DNA of 64,000 bases. Source: DASRWI01 sp035654655 (lineage in GTDB: Bacteria > Bacteroidota > Ignavibacteria > Ignavibacteriales > Ignavibacteriaceae). Below the pieces are notes generated by a model, which worked only from the letters and a program-made list of their open reading frames with translations, searched no databases and was not told the origin of the DNA. The position numbers were made by a program, and so were the translations under genes. Every line of letters begins with the position of its first letter. Positions within the stretch are counted from its first letter, which is position 1. Where the stretch lies: NCBI GenBank assembly GCA_035654655.1, contig DASRWI010000043.1:1-64000 (forward strand), written 5' to 3'. This document shows, piece by piece, positions 1 to 8,721 of the stretch.

Positions 1-1
1 T

Positions 2-208
2 GCATATTGTAAATCTGAGATATCGTATTTACTTAAAGACAGTGTGATTCATCAAGATACTTCTTTTAATTATCTAAAAAATAATAATCAATTTTATGTT
101 GATTATAGACGAAAGGGATTTTATTTAGAAGTGACTATCACGGCTAGTAATAAACTTGATTCTTTAACTTCAAAATGTTCATATCCGTATAAGTACGGAT
201 ATTTTTAA
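2..208 (+). CDS. Hypothetical protein, C-terminal part only
   Basis: An open frame runs in from the left window edge and ends at TAA 206-208, giving the last 68 residues of a protein. The visible tail is basic and aromatic-rich (it contains YRRKGFYLEVTI and ends in YKYGYF). I do not recognise the family. A perfect hairpin followed by T residues overlaps its last codons, which supports this as a real gene end. The start and most of the protein are outside the window. Confidence 0.5.
   Translation, partial: AYCKSEISYLLKDSVIHQDTSFNYLKNNNQFYVDYRRKGFYLEVTITASNKLDSLTSKCSYPYKYGYF
181..205 (+). terminator. Rho-independent terminator overlapping a stop codon
   Basis: A perfect 9-bp stem (ATATCCGTA, 181-189, with TACGGATAT, 194-202) closes a 4-nt loop and is followed directly by TTTTT. 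The stem lies inside the last codons of the preceding gene, so the same bases encode the C-terminus and form the terminator. Confidence 0.65.
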
Positions 209-293
209 TAAAATAATTCGTAATTGTACGGATGCGCAGAACTTGACTTTTTCATAGATTAAGCTTGTAAATATTTTCGATGGAGATTAAACT

Positions 294-582
294 ATGCCCC
301 TACTGACTAGAACAGAATTATTATACAAGTATAACTGGAGCCATGACCAACCGGATTATTCAGAAATATCAAATAATCCTGATAAAGTAATGCTAAATAA
401 AGATGAAGGAGAAGAAGTCCTATATCTAATTAACAAGAGTAAAAATAAATTAACTGGATTAAGAAAAAATTCCTAATACCTGGGATGATCGCCTTATTGA
501 AGGACCCTACGTAAGCACGGGAGGAATAATTGAGTATATAGTTCAATCTGCAATACAATTATGTAAAATTAAGGTGGCTTAA
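294..582 (+). pseudogene. Small hypothetical gene split by a frameshift in a poly-A run
   Basis: The frame from ATG 294 stops at 474-476 after 60 residues. From about 463 the next frame continues with coherent protein (IPNTWDDRLIEGPYVSTGG, ending CKIKVA) to TAA 580-582. Removing one A from the six-A run at 464-469 joins the two into one protein of about 95 residues. The gene ends 15 bp before the ABC-3C operon and probably belongs to the same transcript. It could be a decayed gene, a sequencing error in a homopolymer, or a slippage-expressed gene. I do not recognise the family. Confidence 0.5.
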
Positions 583-597
583 TGAAGAAGGTTATAT

Positions 598-1683
598 ATG
601 GAAAATGACTTATGTGAGCCCGAAGAACCAAAATCTATAGGTCTATTAACAAATCAAGCAATTTTGACTGGTACCCCAATCCCAGCAATTAACAGACTCA
701 AAATCATTTCTGATGATGAGTTTGAAGATATTATTCGTGAATGGGTTTCAGGCTATTGCAAAAGCAAATATATAAAAATTCGAAGATCGGGTGGTGCGAA
801 TGATAAAGGGAGAGATGTGATTGGGTTTATAAATGAGGAGGGAGAATATGAAAACTATCAATGCAAACACTATGATCATCCTTTAGCTCCTAGTGATATT
901 TGGATTGAAATCGGTAAGCTATGTTATTACTCATTCAAAGGAGATTATAACTTACCTCATAAATACTTTTTTGTTGCACCACTTGGTGTTGGTCCCACAC
1001 TTGGAGATCTATTACAGCGGCCAATGGAATTAAAAACAAAATTATTTGAACAATGGGATAACAAGTGTAAAAAGTTGATAACGAGCGTTAAAGAGATTGT
1101 TCTTACAAAAAAACTTAAGGATTACATAGAGTCCATTGACTTTTCAATATTTACATTTCTTGATCCACAGGAGTTAATCGAACAACACAAGCAGACAAAT
1201 TATTATGCCACCAGATTTGGAGGCGGATTACAAAAACGTTATAAACCAGTTCTTAATGAATTTACAGAAAATGAATATTCATTAAGATATATTGAACAGT
1301 TATTTGAGGCTTATTCGGACCATATAAACAATGAAATAAATAGTTTAGTAATGCTCAGCCAATATAAAGAACAATATTTGCATTTCAACAGGCAAAGAGA
1401 ATGTTTCTATTGGGCCGATGCACTAAATCAATTTAGCAGAGATCATTTACCTCCTGACAGTCATTGCTTTGAAGATTTGAAAGAGGAAATCTATCAAGGT
1501 ATTGTTGATGTTTCCAATGAAATCCATCAGAGCGGATACCTTAATATCAAAAAAACCACACATGAAGCAAAAATAATACAAATACAAAGTAATGCATTGT
1601 TAAGCGTTGTGCAAACTCAGGATCGAATAGGAATATGCCATCATTTGGCTAATGAAAATAGACTTATTTGGGTTAAAAGATGA
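598..1683 (+). CDS. ABC-3C system component with N-terminal PD-(D/E)xK nuclease domain
   Basis: First gene of a three-component ABC (ABC-3C) conflict system. Residues about 40-130 look like a restriction-endonuclease fold: E41/E43 in the first helix, then GRD (D73) and the QCK motif at 88-90 (NYQCKHY), followed by the family-like stretch KYFFVAPLGVGPTLGDLL. The rest (about 140-361) is mostly helical and has no motif I recognise; in this system class it is the system-specific C-terminal domain. A GAAGAAGG ribosome binding site precedes the start. The stop overlaps the next start by 4 bp (ATGA). Nuclease activity is inferred from the motif; the system class follows from the gene order nuclease, middle component, ATPase. 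Confidence 0.75.
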   Translation: MENDLCEPEEPKSIGLLTNQAILTGTPIPAINRLKIISDDEFEDIIREWVSGYCKSKYIKIRRSGGANDKGRDVIGFINEEGEYENYQCKHYDHPLAPSDIWIEIGKLCYYSFKGDYNLPHKYFFVAPLGVGPTLGDLLQRPMELKTKLFEQWDNKCKKLITSVKEIVLTKKLKDYIESIDFSIFTFLDPQELIEQHKQTNYYATRFGGGLQKRYKPVLNEFTENEYSLRYIEQLFEAYSDHINNEINSLVMLSQYKEQYLHFNRQRECFYWADALNQFSRDHLPPDSHCFEDLKEEIYQGIVDVSNEIHQSGYLNIKKTTHEAKIIQIQSNALLSVVQTQDRIGICHHLANENRLIWVKR

Positions 1684-2192
1684 ATTTATTTGAAGAAAGA
1701 AATGTAAACGTTTTTAATACACCTCTTGAAGTTGGATTAAGGCTCCTTTATGTTTTGAATGCATTAAAGCCTTCAACTTGTGATTTACAGAGACTTATCT
1801 TTTATGACTACATTTTGTTGCATTCAAGCGACATTCCCGAGGGACCTAAAAGTATTCATCCTAATGTCCCATTTCGCTCCACAGAAATATTGGTAAAAAG
1901 AGAATTAGTTAAAAAGGGATTAACACTCATGCACAGTAAGCAGTTAGTTAAAGTATTATTTGATTCAAAAGGGATCCTATATGTTGCTTCAGATATTACT
2001 GGAGCGTTTCTGAATTACATTAATTCTGAATATGCAAACAAGCTGAAATTAGTTGCTCACTGGTTAGTTAATAAATTCGAGTCATATTCTGACAAAGATT
2101 TATCTCAATACATCAAGAATAATATGGATGTATGGGGAGGTGAATTTTCAAAAGAATCACTACTAAGAGGTACTCAAAATGAATCGTACTAA
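1680..2192 (+). CDS. ABC-3C system middle component
   Basis: A 170-residue protein placed between the nuclease-domain protein and the SMC-like ATPase, as in ABC-3C systems. The N-terminus (NVFNTPLEVGLRLLYVLNAL) and the following RLIFYDYILLHSSDI stretch match my recollection of the middle-component (MC2-like) family, a small helical adaptor. It overlaps the upstream gene by 4 bp and the ATPase gene by 14 bp, so translation is probably coupled. No catalytic motif is visible. The role as adaptor between ATPase and effector is family knowledge, not visible in the sequence. Confidence 0.7.
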   Translation: MNLFEERNVNVFNTPLEVGLRLLYVLNALKPSTCDLQRLIFYDYILLHSSDIPEGPKSIHPNVPFRSTEILVKRELVKKGLTLMHSKQLVKVLFDSKGILYVASDITGAFLNYINSEYANKLKLVAHWLVNKFESYSDKDLSQYIKNNMDVWGGEFSKESLLRGTQNESY

Positions 2193-4032
2193 CGGTTTTT
2201 ATATAAGTAGAATAGTTGTTTCTGGATCAATTGTGAAACCTGCGGAATTAGTGCTTAGTCGTGGTTTTAATGTTATATCGGGGCTATCAGATACTGGAAA
2301 ATCATATATATTTAGTTGTATTAATTATATGCTAGGAGGTGCAGATATTCCGAAGGATATTCCCGAAGGGAAGAGTTATTCTTCAATTAAACTTGAAATA
2401 AAGACATTTGAGAATGATACTTTTACATTGACTCGAGATCTGAAAGGTGGCGTTTTTACAGTAAAAAAAACAGATATTGACAATTATAATAGTGACCCAG
2501 ATTCATTTAAGCTGAAAAGTAGAAAGGTAAGGGGAGCAGATGATAATATCTCCACGTTTTTACTTAAACTATGTGGGTTTGATAATAAGTATGTTAAAAA
2601 AAACCTAAGAAATGAAACAAGGGAACTGAGTTTTAGAGATATAGTTAAACTGACCTTAATTGATGAAACGAAAATTATTACTGAGAAATCACCTATACAT
2701 GCTGGACAGTATACAGAACAGACTCAAGAATTATCCGTACTCGAGATTCTTTTAACAGGAAATGATTCAAAGGGACTTGAAAAAGTTGAGGAAGCTAAAG
2801 TCTATGCAGGAAGAATCAAAGGTAAAATAGAATTTGTTGATTCTTTGATAAGAGAACTCTATGAAAAAATATCTAAATCTGAAAAAGAAGCATTAATTGG
2901 TAAAAAAGAGGAAATACAAGTAAATGTCAATACTCTTTCTGATGAATTATTTGAGACAAGTAAAAAACTTGAAGTTCTAACTCAGAAAAAGAGAGAAATA
3001 TTTAATTTATTAAATGAACTTCGTTCTAAAGACATTATGCATGAAGAGCTTTATAAAAGGTTTCAATTACTAAAAGAGCACTATAAGAACGATCTCATGC
3101 GATTAGAATTTATCACGCAAGGTGAAGATTATTTTTCACAACTCAAAACAATTAAATGTCCATTATGTGGCGGTGAAATGGATAAAGATCATTACAATTG
3201 TATAATTGAGGACAAAAAGAGCCCTAATGTTATCAATTCAGTAGAAAACGAAATTAAAAAAATCAAGATTAAGCTGATTGATCTCGAAAGTACTATTAAT
3301 GAGTCAACGTATGATAAATCTCAAAGAGATATTCAAATAAACCAGTTTCAGCTTGAGTATGACAAAATAGAAACGGAAATACAGAGCAAAATCTTACCTA
3401 TTAAATCAAGTACAATGCAGGAAATAGATAAATTAATTAATCAGCTCTCGTTATTAAAGGAGTTAGATGTTCAGAAGCAGCAGCTTACGCACTATTATGG
3501 ACAAAAGAATTTACTTGAGGTTGATCTAACAAAAAAGCCAAAAATCGAAGATCACGCAAGATCAGTAAATTATGATATATTTATTGAATTGAGCAAAAAC
3601 ATTAAGAATTATCTAAGAAATTGGAATTATACAGATATTTCTACTGTAAACTTTGATTCAACTTATGGTGTGTGTGATATTGTTCTAAATGGTAAAAACC
3701 GAAAAGCTCATGGTAAAGGAGTTAGAGCAATTACCTATACGGCATTTATTTTAGGTTTAATGGAGTATTGTATAGAGAATGGATTGCCACATTCTCGATT
3801 GGTTGTCATTGATAGCCCACTGACAACTTATCATGGTAAAGATGCAGATTCACAAGATGAAATATCTCATGATATGCAGGATGCATTTTTTAAGAATGTT
3901 GCTACTATTAATAATAATAGACAAATAATTATATTAGATAACAAGGAACCCCCAGAAGAATTAAAAACTAATATAAACTATATCCATTTTACAGGTGATA
4001 GAAATCGAGGGCGTGCAGGTTTTTTTCCCTAG
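2179..4032 (+). CDS. ABC-3C ATPase, SMC/Rad50-like with zinc hook
   Basis: A 617-residue SMC-type ABC ATPase. The Walker A motif is GLSDTGKS (35-42). Long charged coiled-coil segments lie at about 190-325 and 350-450. Between them sits a zinc-hook-like site formed by C327, C330 (CPLCGG), H338 and C341. Walker B is at 541-551 (RLVVIDSPLTTY, with D545). A terminal switch segment (QIIILDNKEPPEE) and a polar C-terminus follow. In ABC-3C systems the ATPase is proposed to sense invading nucleic acid and activate the effector. The gene ends 49 bp before the convergent stop of the next operon. Confidence 0.8.
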   Translation: MNRTNGFYISRIVVSGSIVKPAELVLSRGFNVISGLSDTGKSYIFSCINYMLGGADIPKDIPEGKSYSSIKLEIKTFENDTFTLTRDLKGGVFTVKKTDIDNYNSDPDSFKLKSRKVRGADDNISTFLLKLCGFDNKYVKKNLRNETRELSFRDIVKLTLIDETKIITEKSPIHAGQYTEQTQELSVLEILLTGNDSKGLEKVEEAKVYAGRIKGKIEFVDSLIRELYEKISKSEKEALIGKKEEIQVNVNTLSDELFETSKKLEVLTQKKREIFNLLNELRSKDIMHEELYKRFQLLKEHYKNDLMRLEFITQGEDYFSQLKTIKCPLCGGEMDKDHYNCIIEDKKSPNVINSVENEIKKIKIKLIDLESTINESTYDKSQRDIQINQFQLEYDKIETEIQSKILPIKSSTMQEIDKLINQLSLLKELDVQKQQLTHYYGQKNLLEVDLTKKPKIEDHARSVNYDIFIELSKNIKNYLRNWNYTDISTVNFDSTYGVCDIVLNGKNRKAHGKGVRAITYTAFILGLMEYCIENGLPHSRLVVIDSPLTTYHGKDADSQDEISHDMQDAFFKNVATINNNRQIIILDNKEPPEELKTNINYIHFTGDRNRGRAGFFP

Positions 4033-4081
4033 GTGACTTTGATACTAAAAAACAGTATGGATTATTTTTTAAAAATAAGTC

Positions 4082-4960
4082 CTATTTATTTAGAGCTAAC
4101 CTATTATTCCAATTATTTATAGATCTTTTAAACATATAATATTTCAACGGAGAACACCAATCTAATAGCTCAATTGCTATTAAACTATTTTCAGGTGTAG
4201 CCTCTTGCAATAATAATGAACAATTATCAGATATGAGGGAGGGTTGAATAAGGTGCTGTGATACTGTATTAGAAATAAAACCAGCCTTTATTAAAGCATC
4301 AAGTTGTTGGGGATGAAAATAATCAGTTCGTCCTCTTGCAACAGCAGAAACGAACATTTCCCCACATGCAGAAATAAGTACTAAGTATGAATCTAAGACT
4401 GATAAACCTATTTTAGAAGTTTCGCTGATATCACGAGTAGTACACCAATGCTCCCAAACTTTTCCCCCTTCTTTTGAGTCTCCTGGATGTTGGTCATATT
4501 CTTGCCTAGGATTGTTGTTGAATGATCTATCATTGTCAAGAATTCCTCTTGCCGAAATTCTTCCTTCGGATGTTCCTTCGACAAAGCCTAAGAGTTCTGA
4601 ATTATAAATGTATTCCTTTGCTTCTGGAGATTTCAGTGGAATAGTTAGTATATTATTATTAAAGCGGGCTGTTAAAGTTGGATAATAAACATTCAAATCG
4701 TAGTTATAAGAAATCTCCAACCACATTAACCTACCATCTATTAGTTTTCGAACTCCCCCAGCAGCAACAAGATGACAAGCACTATGCCAAGCACCATAAT
4801 CGAAATCTCCTGGATCTCCAGGTCCTAATTCAGTAAAATTAATTATTTTTCTATCCAGCCAAAGTTTACGAAGTAATTCTACATTATTCTGAGAATAAAT
4901 TACACTCCCTGCCTCATTTACTTCAAATCTATAAATTCCTCTTTGATACATCATTTCCAT
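4082..4960 (-). CDS. Unrecognised protein, last gene of the furan/SpeD/Septu operon
   Basis: A 292-residue soluble protein with no signal peptide or membrane segment. I do not recognise it. Notable stretches are GPGDPGDFDYGAWHSACHL (about 46-64), a Trp/His-rich region KVWEHWCTTRDISETSK (about 168-184) and a hydrophobic helix-like stretch SYLVLISACGEMFVSAVARG (about 190-209). The conserved-looking Asp, His and Cys residues would suit an enzyme, but this is a guess. The start overlaps the DUF3326 gene by 32 bp, so the two are very probably co-translated. MetE-Met-Met gives alternative starts a few codons downstream. Confidence 0.55.
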   Translation of the reverse strand: MEMMYQRGIYRFEVNEAGSVIYSQNNVELLRKLWLDRKIINFTELGPGDPGDFDYGAWHSACHLVAAGGVRKLIDGRLMWLEISYNYDLNVYYPTLTARFNNNILTIPLKSPEAKEYIYNSELLGFVEGTSEGRISARGILDNDRSFNNNPRQEYDQHPGDSKEGGKVWEHWCTTRDISETSKIGLSVLDSYLVLISACGEMFVSAVARGRTDYFHPQQLDALIKAGFISNTVSQHLIQPSLISDNCSLLLQEATPENSLIAIELLDWCSPLKYYMFKRSINNWNNRLALNK

Positions 4961-6263
4961 TCAAATAGTTTTGTTCTTTTTGCATTATGTTTTTTTGCAA
5001 AATTGGACGGCGCACCGTGTCCAATGATACTCCAGATTTAATCAAGTGCATAACTCCCACCGCTTCTAAATAATTCGCAACTACAAATAGTTTGTTATTC
5101 TGAAAAGGTAATTCTTCCAGATTATTACGCATATAATTTTTATTTTCTTTAACTGCAATTACAGGTATGCCATGTTCTAATGCAGCCAAAGTAGGTAATC
5201 CTACACACCCATCTGGAATAATAAGGCATGAAATATCCTCAACATTTAATCCTTTACCATAAGGTACTAATTTAGGACTTTTGTGAAGCCCTTTTAGAAT
5301 ACAATGCAGATAAGTCAGAGAAGAAGTTTCAGGTGCTTTTCTTGGATCTACAATACCAACTTCCATATCCATGATTTCTCTTGATGCCATCATCGGAGAA
5401 TGAGCGCAAGGAATTTTAAACTCTTCAGCTATACTATGAGTAAGCATTGATTCTATCCCCCCCCAAGGATTGACCATATCCACATTATGGAAATAATTTA
5501 GATGGTATTCTTTGGGGACTTGAATGAAAGTTGATAAGGCTATGGCATCATACTTATCTTTGAAATTATTTATAACGTCAAAAAGGCGTTCCAAATGCTC
5601 AACTACTCCTACTGCCCTACCTGATTTTGAATAATAAGAGACACTTTGGATTATATTATCCATTTCATAGATATCACAATCAATTCCTAATGATATTCGG
5701 GCAGAGGAAATAGCATTTAATATTTCATCATTAAAAAACTTATCTTCATGTTTATCCATTAACATCAAAATTCTATTAGATCTTACCCTTTGTAATCCAA
5801 TCTGTCCCATTAATAATCTAGTAATGATACTTCCTTCAACATAAAGAGTATTCTCGGTCATTTCATTTATGTCAGAGGCGTTTACAACGTTTGGATGGGT
5901 TATCAATATATCGCAAGCAGATGCAAGTAATCTAGCTACTGCATTGCCATCGCCGCAATGCCCTCCTAGTTCAGCGCCTATACCTGTCGGGATCAACAGA
6001 ACGGCATTAAATTTTTCAGTACTTTCAAATTCTCTTTTATTAAAGTTAAAAATAGATTCTCTTTGAGAAATCGGATAATCATTCTCATTACTTAATGTAC
6101 CTAATTCACAGAAATAATTATTCTCATCAGTAATAGATATAATAAATCGATTTAGAATTTCGTTAGGACTTAATTCTTTAGCAATTACTTTAGAATAATA
6201 TTCTAATAAGTTTAATTCAATTTCTCTTTTAGGTATTATTAATTCTTTTTCTCTTAAAATCAT
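4929..6263 (-). CDS. DUF3326 domain protein
   Basis: A 444-residue protein with the DUF3326 signature: LLIPTGIGAELGG at about 89, then a GDGNAVARLLASACD segment and ITHPNVVNASDINEMTE, followed by YVEGSIITRLLMG. The later part contains the glycine-rich stretch IIPDGCVGLPTLAALEHG. DUF3326 is known from cyanobacteria and other bacteria and has no established reaction. It overlaps the upstream SpeD-like gene by one base (TAATG) and the downstream gene by 32 bp, so it belongs to the six-gene operon. The glycine-rich loops suggest binding of a phosphate-containing ligand; this is an inference. Confidence 0.7.
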   Translation of the reverse strand: MILREKELIIPKREIELNLLEYYSKVIAKELSPNEILNRFIISITDENNYFCELGTLSNENDYPISQRESIFNFNKREFESTEKFNAVLLIPTGIGAELGGHCGDGNAVARLLASACDILITHPNVVNASDINEMTENTLYVEGSIITRLLMGQIGLQRVRSNRILMLMDKHEDKFFNDEILNAISSARISLGIDCDIYEMDNIIQSVSYYSKSGRAVGVVEHLERLFDVINNFKDKYDAIALSTFIQVPKEYHLNYFHNVDMVNPWGGIESMLTHSIAEEFKIPCAHSPMMASREIMDMEVGIVDPRKAPETSSLTYLHCILKGLHKSPKLVPYGKGLNVEDISCLIIPDGCVGLPTLAALEHGIPVIAVKENKNYMRNNLEELPFQNNKLFVVANYLEAVGVMHLIKSGVSLDTVRRPILQKNIMQKEQNYLNGNDVSKRNL

Positions 6264-6634
6264 TATTTTCTTTCAATTATATGCGAATTTACTAATTCCC
6301 CTTTGAACCAATCAATAGAAAATTTCATTGCCATTTCGGCATCAAAATCTTTGCATGAGAATATATTAATATAGACATTTTTTAATATATCTAAAGTATG
6401 GATTGTAATATTGCTTGTTAATATAAATTGAACTGCCGTAGTTCCCTTAGTGTGAGGCTCTTTTTGTTGATATTCAGGTTCCAACCCATGGTCATCCCAC
6501 CAGCATAATTTTTCTGCTTTCATATCTATTACTTCACATAATAATTTGAAAAACTTTCTAATACTTTTTCTGTTAAAAGTTAAAATGTCACAATTATGTA
6601 AATCAATAATAAGTTCTCTTCCATACGATTTCAT
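6263..6634 (-). CDS. SpeD-like (S-adenosylmethionine decarboxylase family) protein
   Basis: A 123-residue protein of the short bacterial/archaeal AdoMet decarboxylase family. It opens with GRELIIDLHNCD, as family members do. At the autocleavage site the family pattern ESHLTIHT reads TSNITIHT, so the pyruvoyl-forming Ser (S74) and the active-site His (H79) are kept while the preceding Glu is Thr. The later catalytic Cys is kept in IFSCKDF (C94). Self-processing to a pyruvoyl enzyme is therefore plausible. No spermidine synthase lies nearby and the partners are DUF3326 and MfnB-like genes, so the substrate may not be AdoMet. The stop overlaps the DUF3326 start (TAATG). Confidence 0.75.
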   Translation of the reverse strand: MKSYGRELIIDLHNCDILTFNRKSIRKFFKLLCEVIDMKAEKLCWWDDHGLEPEYQQKEPHTKGTTAVQFILTSNITIHTLDILKNVYINIFSCKDFDAEMAMKFSIDWFKGELVNSHIIERK

Positions 6635-6684
6635 TTAATTAATTCTCTAAAAATTGAAAAAAAGCTAATGTTATATAAATCCAT

Positions 6685-7419
6685 TTATGTTGGTATTGTA
6701 ATTTTATATCTTTTATCCATCTTTTTATACCTAGCAAAAGATCTGGCAAAGCCTGCTAATTCACTTTCAGAATTTAATAACGCTTCAAACGTTGCTTTTT
6801 TAATTCTTATTTCATTAATATCTTCTCTATCCATCGCTTCGCATAAGTTTAATAGAGCTGGATATAATTTTCGACGATAACAATCTCTTCTCTTACTTAT
6901 ATATAGGACGCTGTTCAATTCTATTACTTTAATTGTAGCTTCCCCTAGTTCGGTCTTATGAATAATCTGCCCAAAATAAACCTCGGTGTCGTCAAGTATG
7001 TAATCCAACTCATTTTCTGGATTTACATTAGGGTCAGAAGGATTTATTAATAACAATTTCCCGAATTTGTTTATCAGGGAACGATTCTTTGAATCTTTTT
7101 TTAGCCAAATTACAGAGTTCTGTCCGTTTTTATTACAAAGTTTCATAGGAAATTTATCTGATTTTTTACCATTACATTGTGAACAAGACAATAAAAGATT
7201 TGGCCAATGATTAGTTAAATTTCTAAAAATAGATTTTGGTCTAAAATGTTCAACTGCTTTCATATGTCCTGCTTCAGGAATTAAAGATTCACAATAACAG
7301 CACTTTTTCTTTTGCATTTTCCATAGTGCTTTTACTACCTTAGTTTTATTATAGTCATTACAATTTTTTCTTTGCATTTTTAGAAGTTGTGGACACTGGG
7401 GGCGTTTAATTTTAATCAT
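6685..7419 (-). CDS. HNH endonuclease, PtuB-like (Septu type)
   Basis: A 244-residue HNH nuclease. The zinc cysteines are in CCYCE (C40 or C41, and C43) and LSCSQCN (C79, C82). The catalytic core is VEHFRPK (H58), followed by W72 and N74 in HWPNLLLSC. This order matches the HNH partners of AAA ATPases in Septu and in retron Ec78-like systems. It starts inside the end of the upstream ATPase gene (4-bp ATGA overlap), the usual arrangement for the pair. The gap to the SpeD-like gene is 50 bp. No reverse transcriptase is nearby, so it is not a retron effector here. Confidence 0.8.
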   Translation of the reverse strand: MIKIKRPQCPQLLKMQRKNCNDYNKTKVVKALWKMQKKKCCYCESLIPEAGHMKAVEHFRPKSIFRNLTNHWPNLLLSCSQCNGKKSDKFPMKLCNKNGQNSVIWLKKDSKNRSLINKFGKLLLINPSDPNVNPENELDYILDDTEVYFGQIIHKTELGEATIKVIELNSVLYISKRRDCYRRKLYPALLNLCEAMDREDINEIRIKKATFEALLNSESELAGFARSFARYKKMDKRYKITIPT

Positions 7420-8720
7420 TTTTCAAATAATGCTTTTTCAAGTTCATTTACTTTGTTTTTTATCTCTTGGAAACGTTCATCCTTAATAATTTGTTCAATG
7501 AGAGTTGTTCCATCATTATCAATATATCTTTTAATGAATTTTTTTAACTTTTGATAATTATCTTCTTGAACTTGATTCCTGTTTGATATAGATGCTAATT
7601 TTGATGCAACCTCAAAAACATGAGCAACTTCAGAGTCATAAGTTGTAACATAATCAAAAATTTTTGAACCAAGTAATTGATCTATATCCAAACCAGATAC
7701 TTCATTGCTAAGTTCTGTTTTTTTTACTTTGTTGTTTTTATTTAATTCTAAATGTAATAATCGATAATTCTCGTCTCGATTACTTCTTTTCAAAATACTT
7801 GATGCTATGAGTGGAGAATGTGTAGTTGTAATAAATTGTATATGTGGGAATACTTTTTTTAAGCAACCCACTATTCTTTTTTGCCATTTTGGGTGTAAAT
7901 GTTCCTCTAATTCGTCTATTATAACTATTCCATTAATATCCCCTAATGTACTTATTTGAGGATTAAAACTCAGAACCCATCCTAGAAAGTCTGTTACCCA
8001 TAGAAAAGTTGATTTATATCCATCAGCAATGTCTCTAAGTGGCATATTTATTTCCCATAGTCCGCCAATTAAAATTCCTGTTTGATTTAAACTCACCCTA
8101 GGTTTCTTTTTTAATTTTATGGGTTCAAATAATATACTTTCTAAAATAGAAAAATACTCTTTCTTGATCCTTGGAGAATTTACTCCAAACCTTCTGATCA
8201 TTAGTTCAGGATTTTGCAAACCCTCAGAATAGTTAAATAAATTATAAACTGCATTAATTATAGAATATCCGACAATATCACCGCTACCACTAGTGCCTCT
8301 TCCGGCGCCATAAGCACAAGCAAATAATTTTCCCCAAGGGAATTTTTGATAATTTGGGTTAGTTTTTTGACTAACTCTCTCATAGTAATCTGTCCTAGAA
8401 GAACTTGTTCTGATTGCAACTTTTTCAAGTGTGGTTAATATTTTGTAGACTCTACTAGTTGTTGGATCTTTCAACTCTATAAAAATATTACCTATATTTT
8501 TACCATGCCTAATATATCCTGAATCTGATTCTCTTAACAATCCTGCGGCACTTGAAACATCGCACAGCCCAATTGCTATACTTTTTAAAAGAGCCGTTTT
8601 TCCAGTTGCGTTGTCCCCTACAATCATTGTCCAATCAGGATTATTTGAGATGGAATCAAAATCAATCTCAATATTTTCAAAACAGCGTATATTTTTAATC
8701 TTAACTTTTGATAGATACAT
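7416..8720 (-). CDS. AAA/ABC-type ATPase, PtuA-like (Septu type)
   Basis: A 434-residue ATPase of the RecF/OLD-like class. Walker A is GDNATGKT (35-42). Walker B is IVIIDELEEHLHP at about residue 265, followed by the switch motif FITTTHSPLIAS at about 297. The start IKNIRCFENIEIDF is typical for ATPases paired with HNH nucleases. No TOPRIM domain is visible, so it is not an OLD nuclease. It starts one base after the MfnB-like stop and overlaps the PtuB-like gene by 4 bp. In Septu the ATPase is thought to control the HNH nuclease after phage infection. Confidence 0.8.
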   Translation of the reverse strand: MYLSKVKIKNIRCFENIEIDFDSISNNPDWTMIVGDNATGKTALLKSIAIGLCDVSSAAGLLRESDSGYIRHGKNIGNIFIELKDPTTSRVYKILTTLEKVAIRTSSSRTDYYERVSQKTNPNYQKFPWGKLFACAYGAGRGTSGSGDIVGYSIINAVYNLFNYSEGLQNPELMIRRFGVNSPRIKKEYFSILESILFEPIKLKKKPRVSLNQTGILIGGLWEINMPLRDIADGYKSTFLWVTDFLGWVLSFNPQISTLGDINGIVIIDELEEHLHPKWQKRIVGCLKKVFPHIQFITTTHSPLIASSILKRSNRDENYRLLHLELNKNNKVKKTELSNEVSGLDIDQLLGSKIFDYVTTYDSEVAHVFEVASKLASISNRNQVQEDNYQKLKKFIKRYIDNDGTTLIEQIIKDERFQEIKNKVNELEKALFEK

Positions 8721-8721
8721 A

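Noticed and set aside
5869..6066. Plus-strand frame inside the DUF3326 gene
   Set aside because: It is the reverse shadow of the most conserved DUF3326 segment.
6685..8720. Retron effector pair (Ec78-like)
   Set aside because: The ATPase/HNH pair resembles it, but no reverse transcriptase or msr-msd-like RNA is encoded nearby.
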